Source of the DNA: JBAVQS01 sp049694275
GTDB lineage: Bacteria > Chloroflexota > Anaerolineae > UBA4142 > SHND01
Reading direction: 5' to 3'
DNA: 47,127 bases
NCBI GenBank assembly: GCA_049694275.1
Contig: JBAVQS010000140.1
Span: 1 to 47,127, forward strand
Position numbers and translations under genes: made by a program. Shown here in pieces: positions 7,996 through 15,950 of the stretch. Within the stretch, counting starts at the first letter, position 1, and each line of letters starts with the position of its first letter. The notes under the pieces are model-generated. The model had not been told where the DNA came from, searched no databases, and worked only from the letters and a program-made list of their open reading frames with translations.

Positions 7996-8889
7996 ATGGA
8001 GAATGTGGTATTTGATAGAGGAACTGTGGTTGAAGATCAAAGGATTGAGCTGCGCGGGTTGAACTTTCATTACCGGGATTGGGGTGGGCAGGGGACGCCC
8101 ATGGTCTTGTTGCATGGTCTTGCTTCGACCGCGCATATCTATGACCTGGTCGCACCATTACTGGCGGAGCATTTCCGCGTGGCGGCGCTGGACCAGCGCG
8201 GGCATGGCGAATCGGATAAACCAGAGACCGGGTATGGGTTTGGCGAGATCGGCGCCGACCTGCTCGCGTTTCTCGACGCGATGCAGTTCGCGCGGCCTGT
8301 CCTCGTTGGGCATTCGTGGGGCGGGAATGGGGTGCTCCAGTTTGCCGCCGCGCATCCCGACCGGGCAGGCGCGCTTGTGATGATCGACGGTGGGTTTATC
8401 GACATGCAATCCAACCCGGAGATGACCTGGGAGCGCACGCGTGAGCAGCTTGCGCCGCCGCAACTGGCGGGGATGAATGTGGAGGAGTTCCGCAATCGCA
8501 TTAAAAAGTGGACCGGGCGAATGTGGTCGGCGGAGGTGGAACAGGTGGTGCTGGCAAATTTCGAGATCCTGCCGGACCAGACCATTCGCCCGCGTCTCTC
8601 TTTCGACCGGCATATGCAAATCCTGCGTGCGTTATGGGAACAGCGTCCGCCGGAACTCTATCCCGAAATCCGGTGTCCCGTTTTGCTCCTGCCTGCCGAG
8701 ACGGAGCCCACGAGCGAGGGGGAGCAGCGCTTCGTTGCGCGCAAACGGGTCAATGTCCAGCGCGCGGAGGAGGCGCTCGCACAGAGCAAGACCGTATGGT
8801 TTCAGAATACGGTCCACGATGTGCCGGTGCAGCGGCCGCTCGAACTGGCGGAAGCCATCACCCTGTTTGTGCGTGAGGAGGTAAAATGA
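7996..8889 (+). CDS. alpha/beta hydrolase
   Basis: The 297-residue alpha/beta-hydrolase-fold protein has the oxyanion-hole HGLAS (40-44), DQRGHGESDKP (66-76), nucleophile elbow GHSWGG with Ser107 and the probable catalytic His274 in NTVHDVPVQRP. The cap region around residues 135-205 is charged and variable, so the substrate (ester, epoxide, lactone or other) cannot be assigned. No signal peptide is seen. The gene starts two bases after the alpha-glucosidase stop and its TGA overlaps the next ATG by four bases (ATGA). The three genes are therefore probably cotranscribed and translationally coupled. Confidence 0.87.
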   Translation: MENVVFDRGTVVEDQRIELRGLNFHYRDWGGQGTPMVLLHGLASTAHIYDLVAPLLAEHFRVAALDQRGHGESDKPETGYGFGEIGADLLAFLDAMQFARPVLVGHSWGGNGVLQFAAAHPDRAGALVMIDGGFIDMQSNPEMTWERTREQLAPPQLAGMNVEEFRNRIKKWTGRMWSAEVEQVVLANFEILPDQTIRPRLSFDRHMQILRALWEQRPPELYPEIRCPVLLLPAETEPTSEGEQRFVARKRVNVQRAEEALAQSKTVWFQNTVHDVPVQRPLELAEAITLFVREEVK

Positions 8890-10346
8890 AGTTTCACAAC
8901 GCGCCCGACAGTCGGCTCGAAGGCGCACTGCTCGCGCTCGCGTGCGGGGATGCGCTCGGCGCGCCGGCCGAGTTCCAGTCACAGGCGGAGGTCAAACGGC
9001 GGTGGGGTACCTTGCAAGACATGGTTGGCGGCGGACTCTGGGCGCCGGGTGAATGGACCGACGACACGGGGATGACCCTGGCGGTGGCGGAGGGCATTCT
9101 GGAAAACCCGGACGATCCGGTGGATGCAATTGGGCGGCGGTTTATCGAGTGGCGCAAAACGGCGAAGGATGTGGGAACGACAATCGGCGCGGCGCTCAAT
9201 GCCTATCATGGCAACTGGGCTGAGGCGTCGCGGAATACGCCTCAGGCCCGAGCTGGCATGGCCGCCGGGAATGGCGCTCTTATGCGAACGCTACCGGTTG
9301 CGCTGGCCTATGCCGACCCGGATAAGATGTTACGGGTGAGCGCCCAGGTATCGGCGATGACGCACTGGGACCCGCAAGCCGAGATGTGCTGCGCGATCTA
9401 TTGCTGGTGGATACAGGAATTGCTCGACGGTGCAGCGATGAGCAAGGCATGGCAAGCGGCTATCGAAATGGGAAAAAAGCTGGCAAGGGCAGGCAATCTT
9501 GTTCCTGGCACGCCGGGAACGCAGCCCCTGCCCAAAAATTTTTGGACCCGACTGGAAGCGGTCGAGTCGAAAGTGTATACGGACCTTCAACCGAGCGGGT
9601 ACGCGGGCTATGTTGTCGATTGCCTGGAGGCCGCCGCCTGGGCCTGCCTGAAATGTAATTCGCTTGAAGAGGCGCTCATCAAGCTCGTCAACCTGGCGGG
9701 TGAGGCGGATACAATGGCCGCGGTTGCCGGGGGTGCGGTCGGCGCGTGTTGGGGCGCGGCGGCGATTCCTGCTCGCTGGCTGGACAAGCTGATGGCGCAG
9801 CCGCGAATCCCGGAGACCGCGATGCGGTTGGGGCATGTGCGGTCGCATCTCGTGACCTACAGCCAGTTCGGACTCCCGGCATTTAATGCAGACTGGGTGG
9901 ACGAGCGGGTGATGGCCGGTCGCAATCCGCTGACCGCGCGAGATGTCGATTTTCTCGCAGATCAGGGAATTACGCACGTCCTTGATTTGCGCGAGCCATC
10001 TGAGTGGTCGAGCCCGCGCTCCGGGCAACAGGCGCTGGACGAAATCGAGCGGAGAAAAATACCCCGCGCGAATATCCGGATTGCGGACGCGAGCGGGCCG
10101 GGACGTGGAGCGCTTGACGCGGCATACGACTGGATGAAACAGGCGCTGGCCGATCCGCAGGCGCGGGTTTACGTGCATTGCCGGGCAGGGATCGAACGGA
10201 CAGCGGTGGTGTTGGTCGCATTTTATGCGCGTGCGCATCGCGTGAGTTATCGACAGGCGCTGGCCGAGCTCCGGGGAAAGCGCCCGGCCCTTACGCCGCT
10301 GCAGAGCCAGGAGCGAGCGGTCAAGGCGTGGCTGGGAGAGGTATAG
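8886..10346 (+). CDS. ADP-ribosylglycohydrolase fused to a dual-specificity/tyrosine phosphatase domain
   Basis: The 486-residue protein has two enzymatic domains. Residues 5 to about 310 are a DraG/ARH-type ADP-ribosylglycohydrolase: GALLALACGDALGAPAEF, the magnesium-binding GEWTDDTGM (TDDT at 58-61), and the late metal motif EADT (273-276) followed by MAAVAGGAVGACWGA. Residues 335-486 are a cysteine-phosphatase domain with the P-loop HCRAGIERT (Cys432, Arg438, CX5R). Asp402 in IADASGPGRG is a candidate general acid. The first domain would remove ADP-ribose from an acceptor and the second a phosphate; the target is unknown. Its ATG overlaps the hydrolase stop. No signal peptide is present. 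Confidence 0.85.
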   Translation: MKFHNAPDSRLEGALLALACGDALGAPAEFQSQAEVKRRWGTLQDMVGGGLWAPGEWTDDTGMTLAVAEGILENPDDPVDAIGRRFIEWRKTAKDVGTTIGAALNAYHGNWAEASRNTPQARAGMAAGNGALMRTLPVALAYADPDKMLRVSAQVSAMTHWDPQAEMCCAIYCWWIQELLDGAAMSKAWQAAIEMGKKLARAGNLVPGTPGTQPLPKNFWTRLEAVESKVYTDLQPSGYAGYVVDCLEAAAWACLKCNSLEEALIKLVNLAGEADTMAAVAGGAVGACWGAAAIPARWLDKLMAQPRIPETAMRLGHVRSHLVTYSQFGLPAFNADWVDERVMAGRNPLTARDVDFLADQGITHVLDLREPSEWSSPRSGQQALDEIERRKIPRANIRIADASGPGRGALDAAYDWMKQALADPQARVYVHCRAGIERTAVVLVAFYARAHRVSYRQALAELRGKRPALTPLQSQERAVKAWLGEV

Positions 10347-10364
10347 CACAAATATTCTAGATTG

Positions 10365-10373
10365 TGCTATACT
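10365..10373 (+). promoter_or_regulatory. extended -10 promoter for topA, nearly leaderless
   Basis: TGC followed by TATACT (10368-10373) forms an extended -10; no good -35 is visible. The expected start near 10380 is only about two bases from the ATG at 10382, and there is no ribosome binding site. This points to a leaderless message. Confidence 0.5.
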
Positions 10374-10381
10374 GGTTTTCG

Positions 10382-12808
10382 ATGCAAGACAATTTCCCAG
10401 TCAAGGCAAAAAGGCGCACCGGCAGCCGCAAGCCAGCCAGGGCCAAAACCGGCGCAAAGCGAACCTCAGCAGCCCGCCGGCGGTCGTCGGCCAGCGCCGA
10501 TGATTTCTCCCCTCTCCCGTTGGACGGAGGTGAGGGGGAAGGCGGAGGGGCGGGTGTTCCCCTCGTCATCGTCGAATCCCCCGCCAAGGCCAAGACGATC
10601 GGTCGCTTTTTGGGGCGCGGGTATCGCGTGCGCGCCTCGGTGGGACATATTCGTGACCTACCCGAGCGCCAGATGGGGGTCGATATTGAGCAGGGTTTCA
10701 AGCCGCATTACGTGATTACTCCCAAGAAAAGGGATGTGGTCCAGGAGCTCAAGGCATTGGCCCACGCGGCCTCGGCGATCTATCTGGCGACCGATCCGGA
10801 CCGCGAGGGGGAGGCGATCTCGTGGCATCTCGTGCAAGCGCTGGACAAGGATATTCGCGGCAAGCCGGTCCACCGGGTCGAGTTTCACGAGATTACACAA
10901 GACGCCATCCGCCATGCGTTTGCCCAGCCGCGTATTCTGGATATGGACCTGGTGAACGCGCAGCAGGCGCGGCGTGTGCTCGACCGGATCGTCGGCTATA
11001 CCATCAGCCCGCTGCTGCGAAAAAAAATGACGAAAAAGGGGCTGAGCGCGGGACGCGTGCAATCGGTTGCCGTGCGGCTGGTGGTCGAGCGTGAACGCGA
11101 GATTCAAAACTTTACGCCGGTCGAGTACTGGTCGATTGAGGCGGAACTGGCGAAACAGGCTGCCGCCCCGGAACCTGCAGTCGGGGTTCGTCTCCAGTCG
11201 CAGGTTGCAGGCCCCACGCCGCAGGTGACAGCGCCCAATTCGGCGGTCGAGTCGTTTCACGCGCGGCTCGTCAAGATTAACGACAAGGATTTCGAGTGTC
11301 ACAGCGGACTAGAGGCGCACCGGCTCAAGGAGACGCTGGAAAAGTGCGACTATGGTGTGCTGGAGGTGCGGCGGAAGGATATCTTGCGCAACCCCGCCCC
11401 GCCATTCATCACCTCGACCTTGCAGCAGGCGGCGTCGCGCAAGCTGGGGTTTAACGCCAAGCGGACGATGGCCGCGGCGCAGCAGTTGTACGAGGGGTTG
11501 CCCATCGGGGCCGAGGGGAATGTCGGGCTGATTACGTACATGCGCACGGACTCGACCCACGTCGCCGAGAGCGCCCAAAAAGAGGCCGGGGCTTTTATCC
11601 AGCAGACCTATGGCGAGAGCTATCTGCCGAAAACGCCGCGCCTCTATTCCAAAAAAGTGGCGGGCGCGCAAGAGGCGCACGAGGCGATCCGGCCGACCCA
11701 AACCTTTCGCGAACCGCAGGCAATCCGGGCGTATTTGAATGCCGACCAGTACCGGCTGTACGAGCTCATCTGGAAGCGATTTGTGGCCTCGCAGATGGCG
11801 AGCGCCATCTTTGATACGACGGCGGTGGATATTGCCGCCAACCGCCAGCCGGCGGATCACCTCCTCGCGCCCTCAACAGCCAATCTCGAAACGCGACCCT
11901 CGCCTGTTCCGGAATTTCTGTTTCGCGCGAACGGGTCGATTCTCAAGTTCCTGGGATTCCTGAAAGTGTATGGGCGGGCGACGGGGGATCAGGATGAGGA
12001 GGAAGATGCGGACAAGCGGCTGCCGCCGCTGGTCAAGGACGAGCCGCTCGACCTGCTCGGCATTTTTCCCGAGCAGCATTTTACCGAGCCGCCCCCGCGC
12101 TATACGGAGGCGACGTTGATCAAGGCGTTGGAGCAATTCGGCATCGGGCGGCCTTCGACCTACGCGCCCATCCTATCGCATATTCAAGAGCGGGACTATA
12201 TCGAGCAGATCGAGAATCGCCGGCTCAGGCCGACGGACCTGGGATTTACGGTCAACGATCTACTGGTTGCGCACTTCCCCGAGATTGTGGACGTTGGGTT
12301 TACCGCGAAGATGGAGGAACAGCTCGACGCGGTGGCCGAGGGCAAGCAAGAGTGGGTGCAACTGCTTGGCGATTTCTATACGCCTTTCAAGCAGTCGCTG
12401 GACCGCGCGGCGAGTGAGATGCCGGCGATGCATCTCGGCGATGAAAAGACCGACATACGCTGTGACAAGTGTGGTTCGCCGATGGTCGTCAAGCATGGCA
12501 AGTTCGGCAAGTTCCTGTCGTGTTCGAGATTTCCCAAATGCAAGAATGCCAAATCGCCGACGACCGGCGTGCCATGTCCCGAGTGCAAGCAGGGAGAATT
12601 GGCAGAGAAAAAATCACGCCAGGGTAAAACCTTTTATAGCTGCTCGCGTTACCCCGACTGCAAGTTTGCGACGTGGGATCGCCCGGTCCTGGAACCGTGT
12701 CCTAAATGCGGCGGGCTGATGGTAGATAAGGGCAAGGGCGGGGTCGCGTGCCTCAAGGGGGATTACCGGCGTACGCAAGAAATTATTCCGAAATTAGCGG
12801 AGGTGTAA
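10382..12808 (+). CDS. topA: DNA topoisomerase I
   Basis: This type IA topoisomerase relaxes negative supercoils. The 808-residue protein opens with a basic, disordered tail of about 60 residues. The TOPRIM domain follows, with VIVESPAKAKT (Glu65) and DPDREGEA (Asp138, Asp140, Glu142). The catalytic Tyr386 lies in GLITYMRTDSTH. Two complete CxxC...C zinc fingers occur near residues 700-770, and a third degenerate one ends the protein. A Pro/Ala-rich insertion near residues 258-290 interrupts the core. A start six codons upstream at 10364 is possible, but that codon would precede the predicted transcript. The stop overlaps the next ATG by one base. Confidence 0.95.
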   Translation: MQDNFPVKAKRRTGSRKPARAKTGAKRTSAARRRSSASADDFSPLPLDGGEGEGGGAGVPLVIVESPAKAKTIGRFLGRGYRVRASVGHIRDLPERQMGVDIEQGFKPHYVITPKKRDVVQELKALAHAASAIYLATDPDREGEAISWHLVQALDKDIRGKPVHRVEFHEITQDAIRHAFAQPRILDMDLVNAQQARRVLDRIVGYTISPLLRKKMTKKGLSAGRVQSVAVRLVVEREREIQNFTPVEYWSIEAELAKQAAAPEPAVGVRLQSQVAGPTPQVTAPNSAVESFHARLVKINDKDFECHSGLEAHRLKETLEKCDYGVLEVRRKDILRNPAPPFITSTLQQAASRKLGFNAKRTMAAAQQLYEGLPIGAEGNVGLITYMRTDSTHVAESAQKEAGAFIQQTYGESYLPKTPRLYSKKVAGAQEAHEAIRPTQTFREPQAIRAYLNADQYRLYELIWKRFVASQMASAIFDTTAVDIAANRQPADHLLAPSTANLETRPSPVPEFLFRANGSILKFLGFLKVYGRATGDQDEEEDADKRLPPLVKDEPLDLLGIFPEQHFTEPPPRYTEATLIKALEQFGIGRPSTYAPILSHIQERDYIEQIENRRLRPTDLGFTVNDLLVAHFPEIVDVGFTAKMEEQLDAVAEGKQEWVQLLGDFYTPFKQSLDRAASEMPAMHLGDEKTDIRCDKCGSPMVVKHGKFGKFLSCSRFPKCKNAKSPTTGVPCPECKQGELAEKKSRQGKTFYSCSRYPDCKFATWDRPVLEPCPKCGGLMVDKGKGGVACLKGDYRRTQEIIPKLAEV

Positions 12809-13902
12809 TGTCTAATCGATTAAATCAACTGCGCGAAAAGATGGCCGAGCGAAAACTGGGCGCGGTCATCATCGGTGATCCGCACAATGTGCGGTATCTC
12901 TCGGGATTTAGCGAGAGCGAAGCGTTTGACGCGATCCTGCTCATTAGTGCGACCGATGCGCAGATCGTGACCGACTCGCGCTACTGGATCGCGGCCGCGC
13001 AGGAGGCGCACGGGTTTGCACTGACCCAGACGCGTCGCGGCACATACGATGCGACGGACGCGCTGCGCGAATTCGCGCAGCAGCACTCGTACAAGACTCT
13101 CGGGTTCGAGGCAAATCATGTGCCGGTGGCGCGTTTCAAAGCGTGGCAAAAGGCGGCGCGCAAAGGGGGCGCCCAGCTCAAGGTGACGGAGGGATTGGTT
13201 GAAGAGCTGCGCGCCGTCAAAGATGAAGCGGAACTGGCAATCATTCGCCGTGCGGTCGAGCTGACGGACCGGGCGTTTGCGCAATTCTGTGAGCAAGCGC
13301 GTCCAGGGATGACCGAAAAGCAGGGGGCATGGGTCATCGAATCCTATATCCGCGAGCACGGCGGTGAAGGACTGGCGTTCGAATCGATCGTCGCGAGTGG
13401 ACCGAATGCGGCGCTCCCGCACGCGGTCCCGACCGATCGCCTCTTTCAGACCGGCGAGCCGATCACGATCGATATCGGCGCCCGCGTCGACGGATATAAT
13501 GCGGACCTGACCCGGACCATCTGCCTGGGCGAGCCGAGCGACAAGTTTCGGGAGATTTACGGGATTGTGAGACGGGCCAACGAAGCCGTGGCGAAAAAAG
13601 CCAAAGCCGGGATGCGGGGCAAACAGGTGGATGCATTGGCGCGCAAGGTCATTGAAAAGGCCGGTTACGCCGATTATTTCGGCCATGGGCTGGGCCACGG
13701 GGTCGGGTTGGCGGTCCACGAAAAACCGGGCGCCAGCACAAAATCCAAGGATGTGCTCCAGCCGAACATGACTCTGACCATCGAGCCGGGGATTTATCTG
13801 CCCGAGTGGGGCGGAGTGCGGATTGAAGACCTGGCGCTGATCCAGTCGGATGGAGTCGAGGTGCTGTCGCAGTCCACCAAAGAACCGGTGGTGAGAATAT
13901 AA
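12808..13902 (+). CDS. M24-family aminopeptidase (Xaa-Pro type)
   Basis: The 364-residue protein has an N-terminal creatinase-like domain (1-125) and a C-terminal pita-bread metallopeptidase domain. All five metal ligands are visible: Asp222 (TIDIGA), Asp233 (NADLTRT), His297 (GHGLGHGVG), Glu326 (TIEPGIY) and Glu340 (RIEDL). It probably releases the N-terminal residue from Xaa-Pro peptides or dipeptides, like PepQ/YpdF. The ATG is preceded by GGAGGTG and overlaps the topA stop by one base (TAATG), so the two are translationally coupled. An in-frame ATG upstream at 12748 lies inside topA and is not used. The gene is followed by a strong terminator. Confidence 0.92.
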   Translation: MSNRLNQLREKMAERKLGAVIIGDPHNVRYLSGFSESEAFDAILLISATDAQIVTDSRYWIAAAQEAHGFALTQTRRGTYDATDALREFAQQHSYKTLGFEANHVPVARFKAWQKAARKGGAQLKVTEGLVEELRAVKDEAELAIIRRAVELTDRAFAQFCEQARPGMTEKQGAWVIESYIREHGGEGLAFESIVASGPNAALPHAVPTDRLFQTGEPITIDIGARVDGYNADLTRTICLGEPSDKFREIYGIVRRANEAVAKKAKAGMRGKQVDALARKVIEKAGYADYFGHGLGHGVGLAVHEKPGASTKSKDVLQPNMTLTIEPGIYLPEWGGVRIEDLALIQSDGVEVLSQSTKEPVVRI

Positions 13903-13948
13903 CCCGCGCCCCTTCCTGTCAACCGGGGAAGGGAAAGCATGATTGGGG

Positions 13949-13980
13949 AGAGGGCCGCGCGCGGCCCTCTTTTGTTGTTG
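13949..13980 (+). terminator. intrinsic terminator after the topA/peptidase operon
   Basis: Perfect 10-bp arms AGAGGGCCGC (13949-13958) and GCGGCCCTCT (13961-13970) are followed by TTTTGTTGTTG. Confidence 0.85.
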
Positions 13981-14006
13981 TATTTTAAGGGAATCTATGA
14001 TAGAAT
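13978..14006 (+). promoter_or_regulatory. promoter for the two-TM conserved protein
   Basis: TTGTAT (13978-13983) and TAGAAT (14001-14006) are 17 bases apart. The predicted start near 14013 gives a leader of about 125 bases, ending in the ribosome binding site GGAGG before the ATG at 14138. Confidence 0.5.
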
Positions 14007-14137
14007 TTCGATGCGTGCATCTCTCCGCCGGTTTTGAAACATTTCCGTGCAGATGGGACGGGCGTGGCGTTCCCACCGCCATGTCCGGAAAACAAATTCT
14101 GCAAATCTCTTGCACTTGACGCCCGATTGGAGGCGCA

Positions 14138-15274
14138 ATGACTAGTCGGTTACCTCTTTCCCGCGGTACGATAATTGCGGCTATAGTGGCTTTTATCGTC
14201 GGCGCGATTTTCGGCTTGGTGGTTCTGGGCTGGGCTGTGTTCCCGGTGCAATGGACCGATGCTTCCGCGTCCGACCTGGAGCCGGGCGCCAAAGCGACCT
14301 ATATCGTCCTGGTCGCCGATTCTTATGGACAGAATAAGGATTTGGCGGCTGCAAAACAGCGTTTGAACGGCATTCCACCCGAGGACGTTGCCAAAGCCGT
14401 TGGCGCCGAAGTCCAGATCCGCAACAAGGCCGGTCGGGCGAACGAAGCTGCGGCTCTGACGCAATTCGCGAATGCCTATGGTGTAAATCTGTCTAACCCA
14501 TCCGCTGTGCCGGCGGCAACGCCGACTCCATCGGGCGGCGGCGCCGGTGGGGGGAGCGTGTTTAACATGCTCATGCCTTATCTGGTGGGCGCGATTGTAA
14601 TCATCCTTCTCGTGATGATTGGCTTGTTCCTCTTTGGCCGGATGCGGCGCGGAGGCGCCAAGCCGGCGAGTGGCAGCAAGGGCTCCAGCTCGAGCGCTTC
14701 GATGGCGCGCTATGATGAGGGCGCGCCCATGGGTGGCGCGGCTGCCGCGGCGGTTGGAGGCGGTGCACCGCGCACGGCGGCGCCCGCGTCGGGGGCTGCG
14801 CCCAGAACGGCGGCTGCGCCAAAAGGCGCGGGCGCGCCGGTTGCCAAGAGCCTGGGCACCTTTGCCGCAACCTACAAGTTTGGCGACGACAATTACGATA
14901 CTGCATTCACGCTCGAAACCGGCAAGGGCGAGTTCCTCGGCGAGTGTGGGATGGGTATTTCCGAGACGATTGGCGAAGGCAAGCCGGACAAGGTGACCGC
15001 GTTCGATCTCTGGCTCTTTGACAAGACGGATGTGCGGACCGTGACGCAGATCCTGATGAGCGAACATGCGTTTAACGATCAGGCGCTGCGCGGTCGCCTG
15101 GCGCAAAAGGGCGAGCTGACCCTCGCAGAAAAGGGCAAGCACATCCTGTTGGAGACGGCAACGCTGCGGGTCGATGCGACGATCGTCGATCTAGTGTACG
15201 CGAGCACGCCCGGCCTTCCGCCCAACAGCCATTTTCAAAAGCTGATCGTGGAAATGGTGCCGGTACAGAAATAG
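14138..15274 (+). CDS. conserved hypothetical membrane protein, two transmembrane segments
   Basis: The 378-residue protein is not assignable to a named family. Residues 11-33 form the first membrane segment (IIAAIVAFIVGAIFGLVVLGW). An extracytoplasmic region with a helical stretch (KDLAAAKQRLNGIPPEDVAKAV) and a Gly-rich linker follows. The second membrane segment is near residues 149-168. The cytoplasmic side then has an Ala/Gly/Pro-rich linker of about 70 residues and a folded C-terminal domain of about 130 residues, beginning TYKFGDDNYDTAFTLETG and containing FLGECGMGISET and LWLFDKTDVRTVTQIL. That domain is compact and acidic and may be the functional part. The start is supported by GGAGG seven bases upstream. 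The gene ends at a strong bidirectional hairpin. Confidence 0.8.
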   Translation: MTSRLPLSRGTIIAAIVAFIVGAIFGLVVLGWAVFPVQWTDASASDLEPGAKATYIVLVADSYGQNKDLAAAKQRLNGIPPEDVAKAVGAEVQIRNKAGRANEAAALTQFANAYGVNLSNPSAVPAATPTPSGGGAGGGSVFNMLMPYLVGAIVIILLVMIGLFLFGRMRRGGAKPASGSKGSSSSASMARYDEGAPMGGAAAAAVGGGAPRTAAPASGAAPRTAAAPKGAGAPVAKSLGTFAATYKFGDDNYDTAFTLETGKGEFLGECGMGISETIGEGKPDKVTAFDLWLFDKTDVRTVTQILMSEHAFNDQALRGRLAQKGELTLAEKGKHILLETATLRVDATIVDLVYASTPGLPPNSHFQKLIVEMVPVQK

Positions 15275-15278
15275 CAAA

Positions 15279-15325
15279 GCGCATAAAAAATCGGGTGGCG
15301 TTAGGCCACCCGATTTTTTATGCGC
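15279..15325. terminator. bidirectional intrinsic terminator, 21-bp perfect stem
   Basis: Arms 15279-15299 and 15305-15325 pair perfectly around a five-base loop, with A6/T6 runs inside the stem flanks on both strands. It lies between the convergent genes ending at 15274 (+) and 15333 (-). Confidence 0.9.
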
Positions 15326-15332
15326 CCCACCT

Positions 15333-15941
15333 TCAAACGCTGGGGTTTTTGATCGCTTCCAGCAACGCGGCCTGGACGGTCTGGGGGTCGATGGGATTGA
15401 CCGGCTGTTCGTTGATGAGGAGGCGGTCGGCGGTGAGGACCACGTCAAAGCCGTGGTCTTTGTTTTTGTACAGCCGGGAGCGGAGCTCCCATTGAATTTT
15501 TGAGATGGCAAGGTCCTTGCCGCTCACTAACTTGGGGGCCGGTTTGAAACGGTCCACCTTGGGATGCTTGCCCGCAAAGTTGGCAATGCCAATGCACAAG
15601 CGCGGCAGGTCAACCTTTTTCGAGGCGCGGTCGACGGCCTGGATACTGCGATAGAGACAGGTGCTGGGATAGCGGGGATGGCCTTTCAATCCCTCGCGCA
15701 GGGCGTCCAGCACATAGTTCTCGATGGGCACACGCGCGAGTATCTCGGCAATCTGTTGATGACTGGCGCGTGTCTGGATAAGCTTGGCCTGCGCCGGGTC
15801 CACGGCCTGGGTCTGCCTGTTTTTTTCGTCGCTGACTGCCTCTTGCCGGTTTTCGTGCAGCTTGCCCTGCCATTCCTGGTTCTGGCGCGGCTTACCCGGC
15901 CATTTCCAGTTTTTGCGCAGCTTACCCAGCGATTCCTTCAT
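15333..15941 (-). CDS. hypothetical protein with three 10-residue N-terminal repeats
   Basis: The 202-residue product is not recognised. After MKESLG come three tandem 10-residue units, KLRKNWKWPG, KPRQNQEWQG and KLHENRQEAV (15923-15834), basic and Trp/Gln-rich. A helical region follows (QAKLIQTRASHQQIAEILARVPIENYVLDAL), then a C-terminal alpha/beta-looking part with DHGFDVVLTADRLLINEQPVNPIDPQTVQAALLEAI. No signal peptide or membrane segment is seen. The ATG has AGGAGAAGAGG directly upstream. It starts nine bases after the dgt stop on the same strand, so it is probably cotranscribed with the dGTPase. Confidence 0.75.
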   Translation of the reverse strand: MKESLGKLRKNWKWPGKPRQNQEWQGKLHENRQEAVSDEKNRQTQAVDPAQAKLIQTRASHQQIAEILARVPIENYVLDALREGLKGHPRYPSTCLYRSIQAVDRASKKVDLPRLCIGIANFAGKHPKVDRFKPAPKLVSGKDLAISKIQWELRSRLYKNKDHGFDVVLTADRLLINEQPVNPIDPQTVQAALLEAIKNPSV

Positions 15942-15950
15942 CCTCTTCTC

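Noticed and set aside
12820..14292. Minus-strand ORF of 490 codons
   Set aside because: It spans the aminopeptidase gene and a terminator on the opposite strand and shows no conserved motif.
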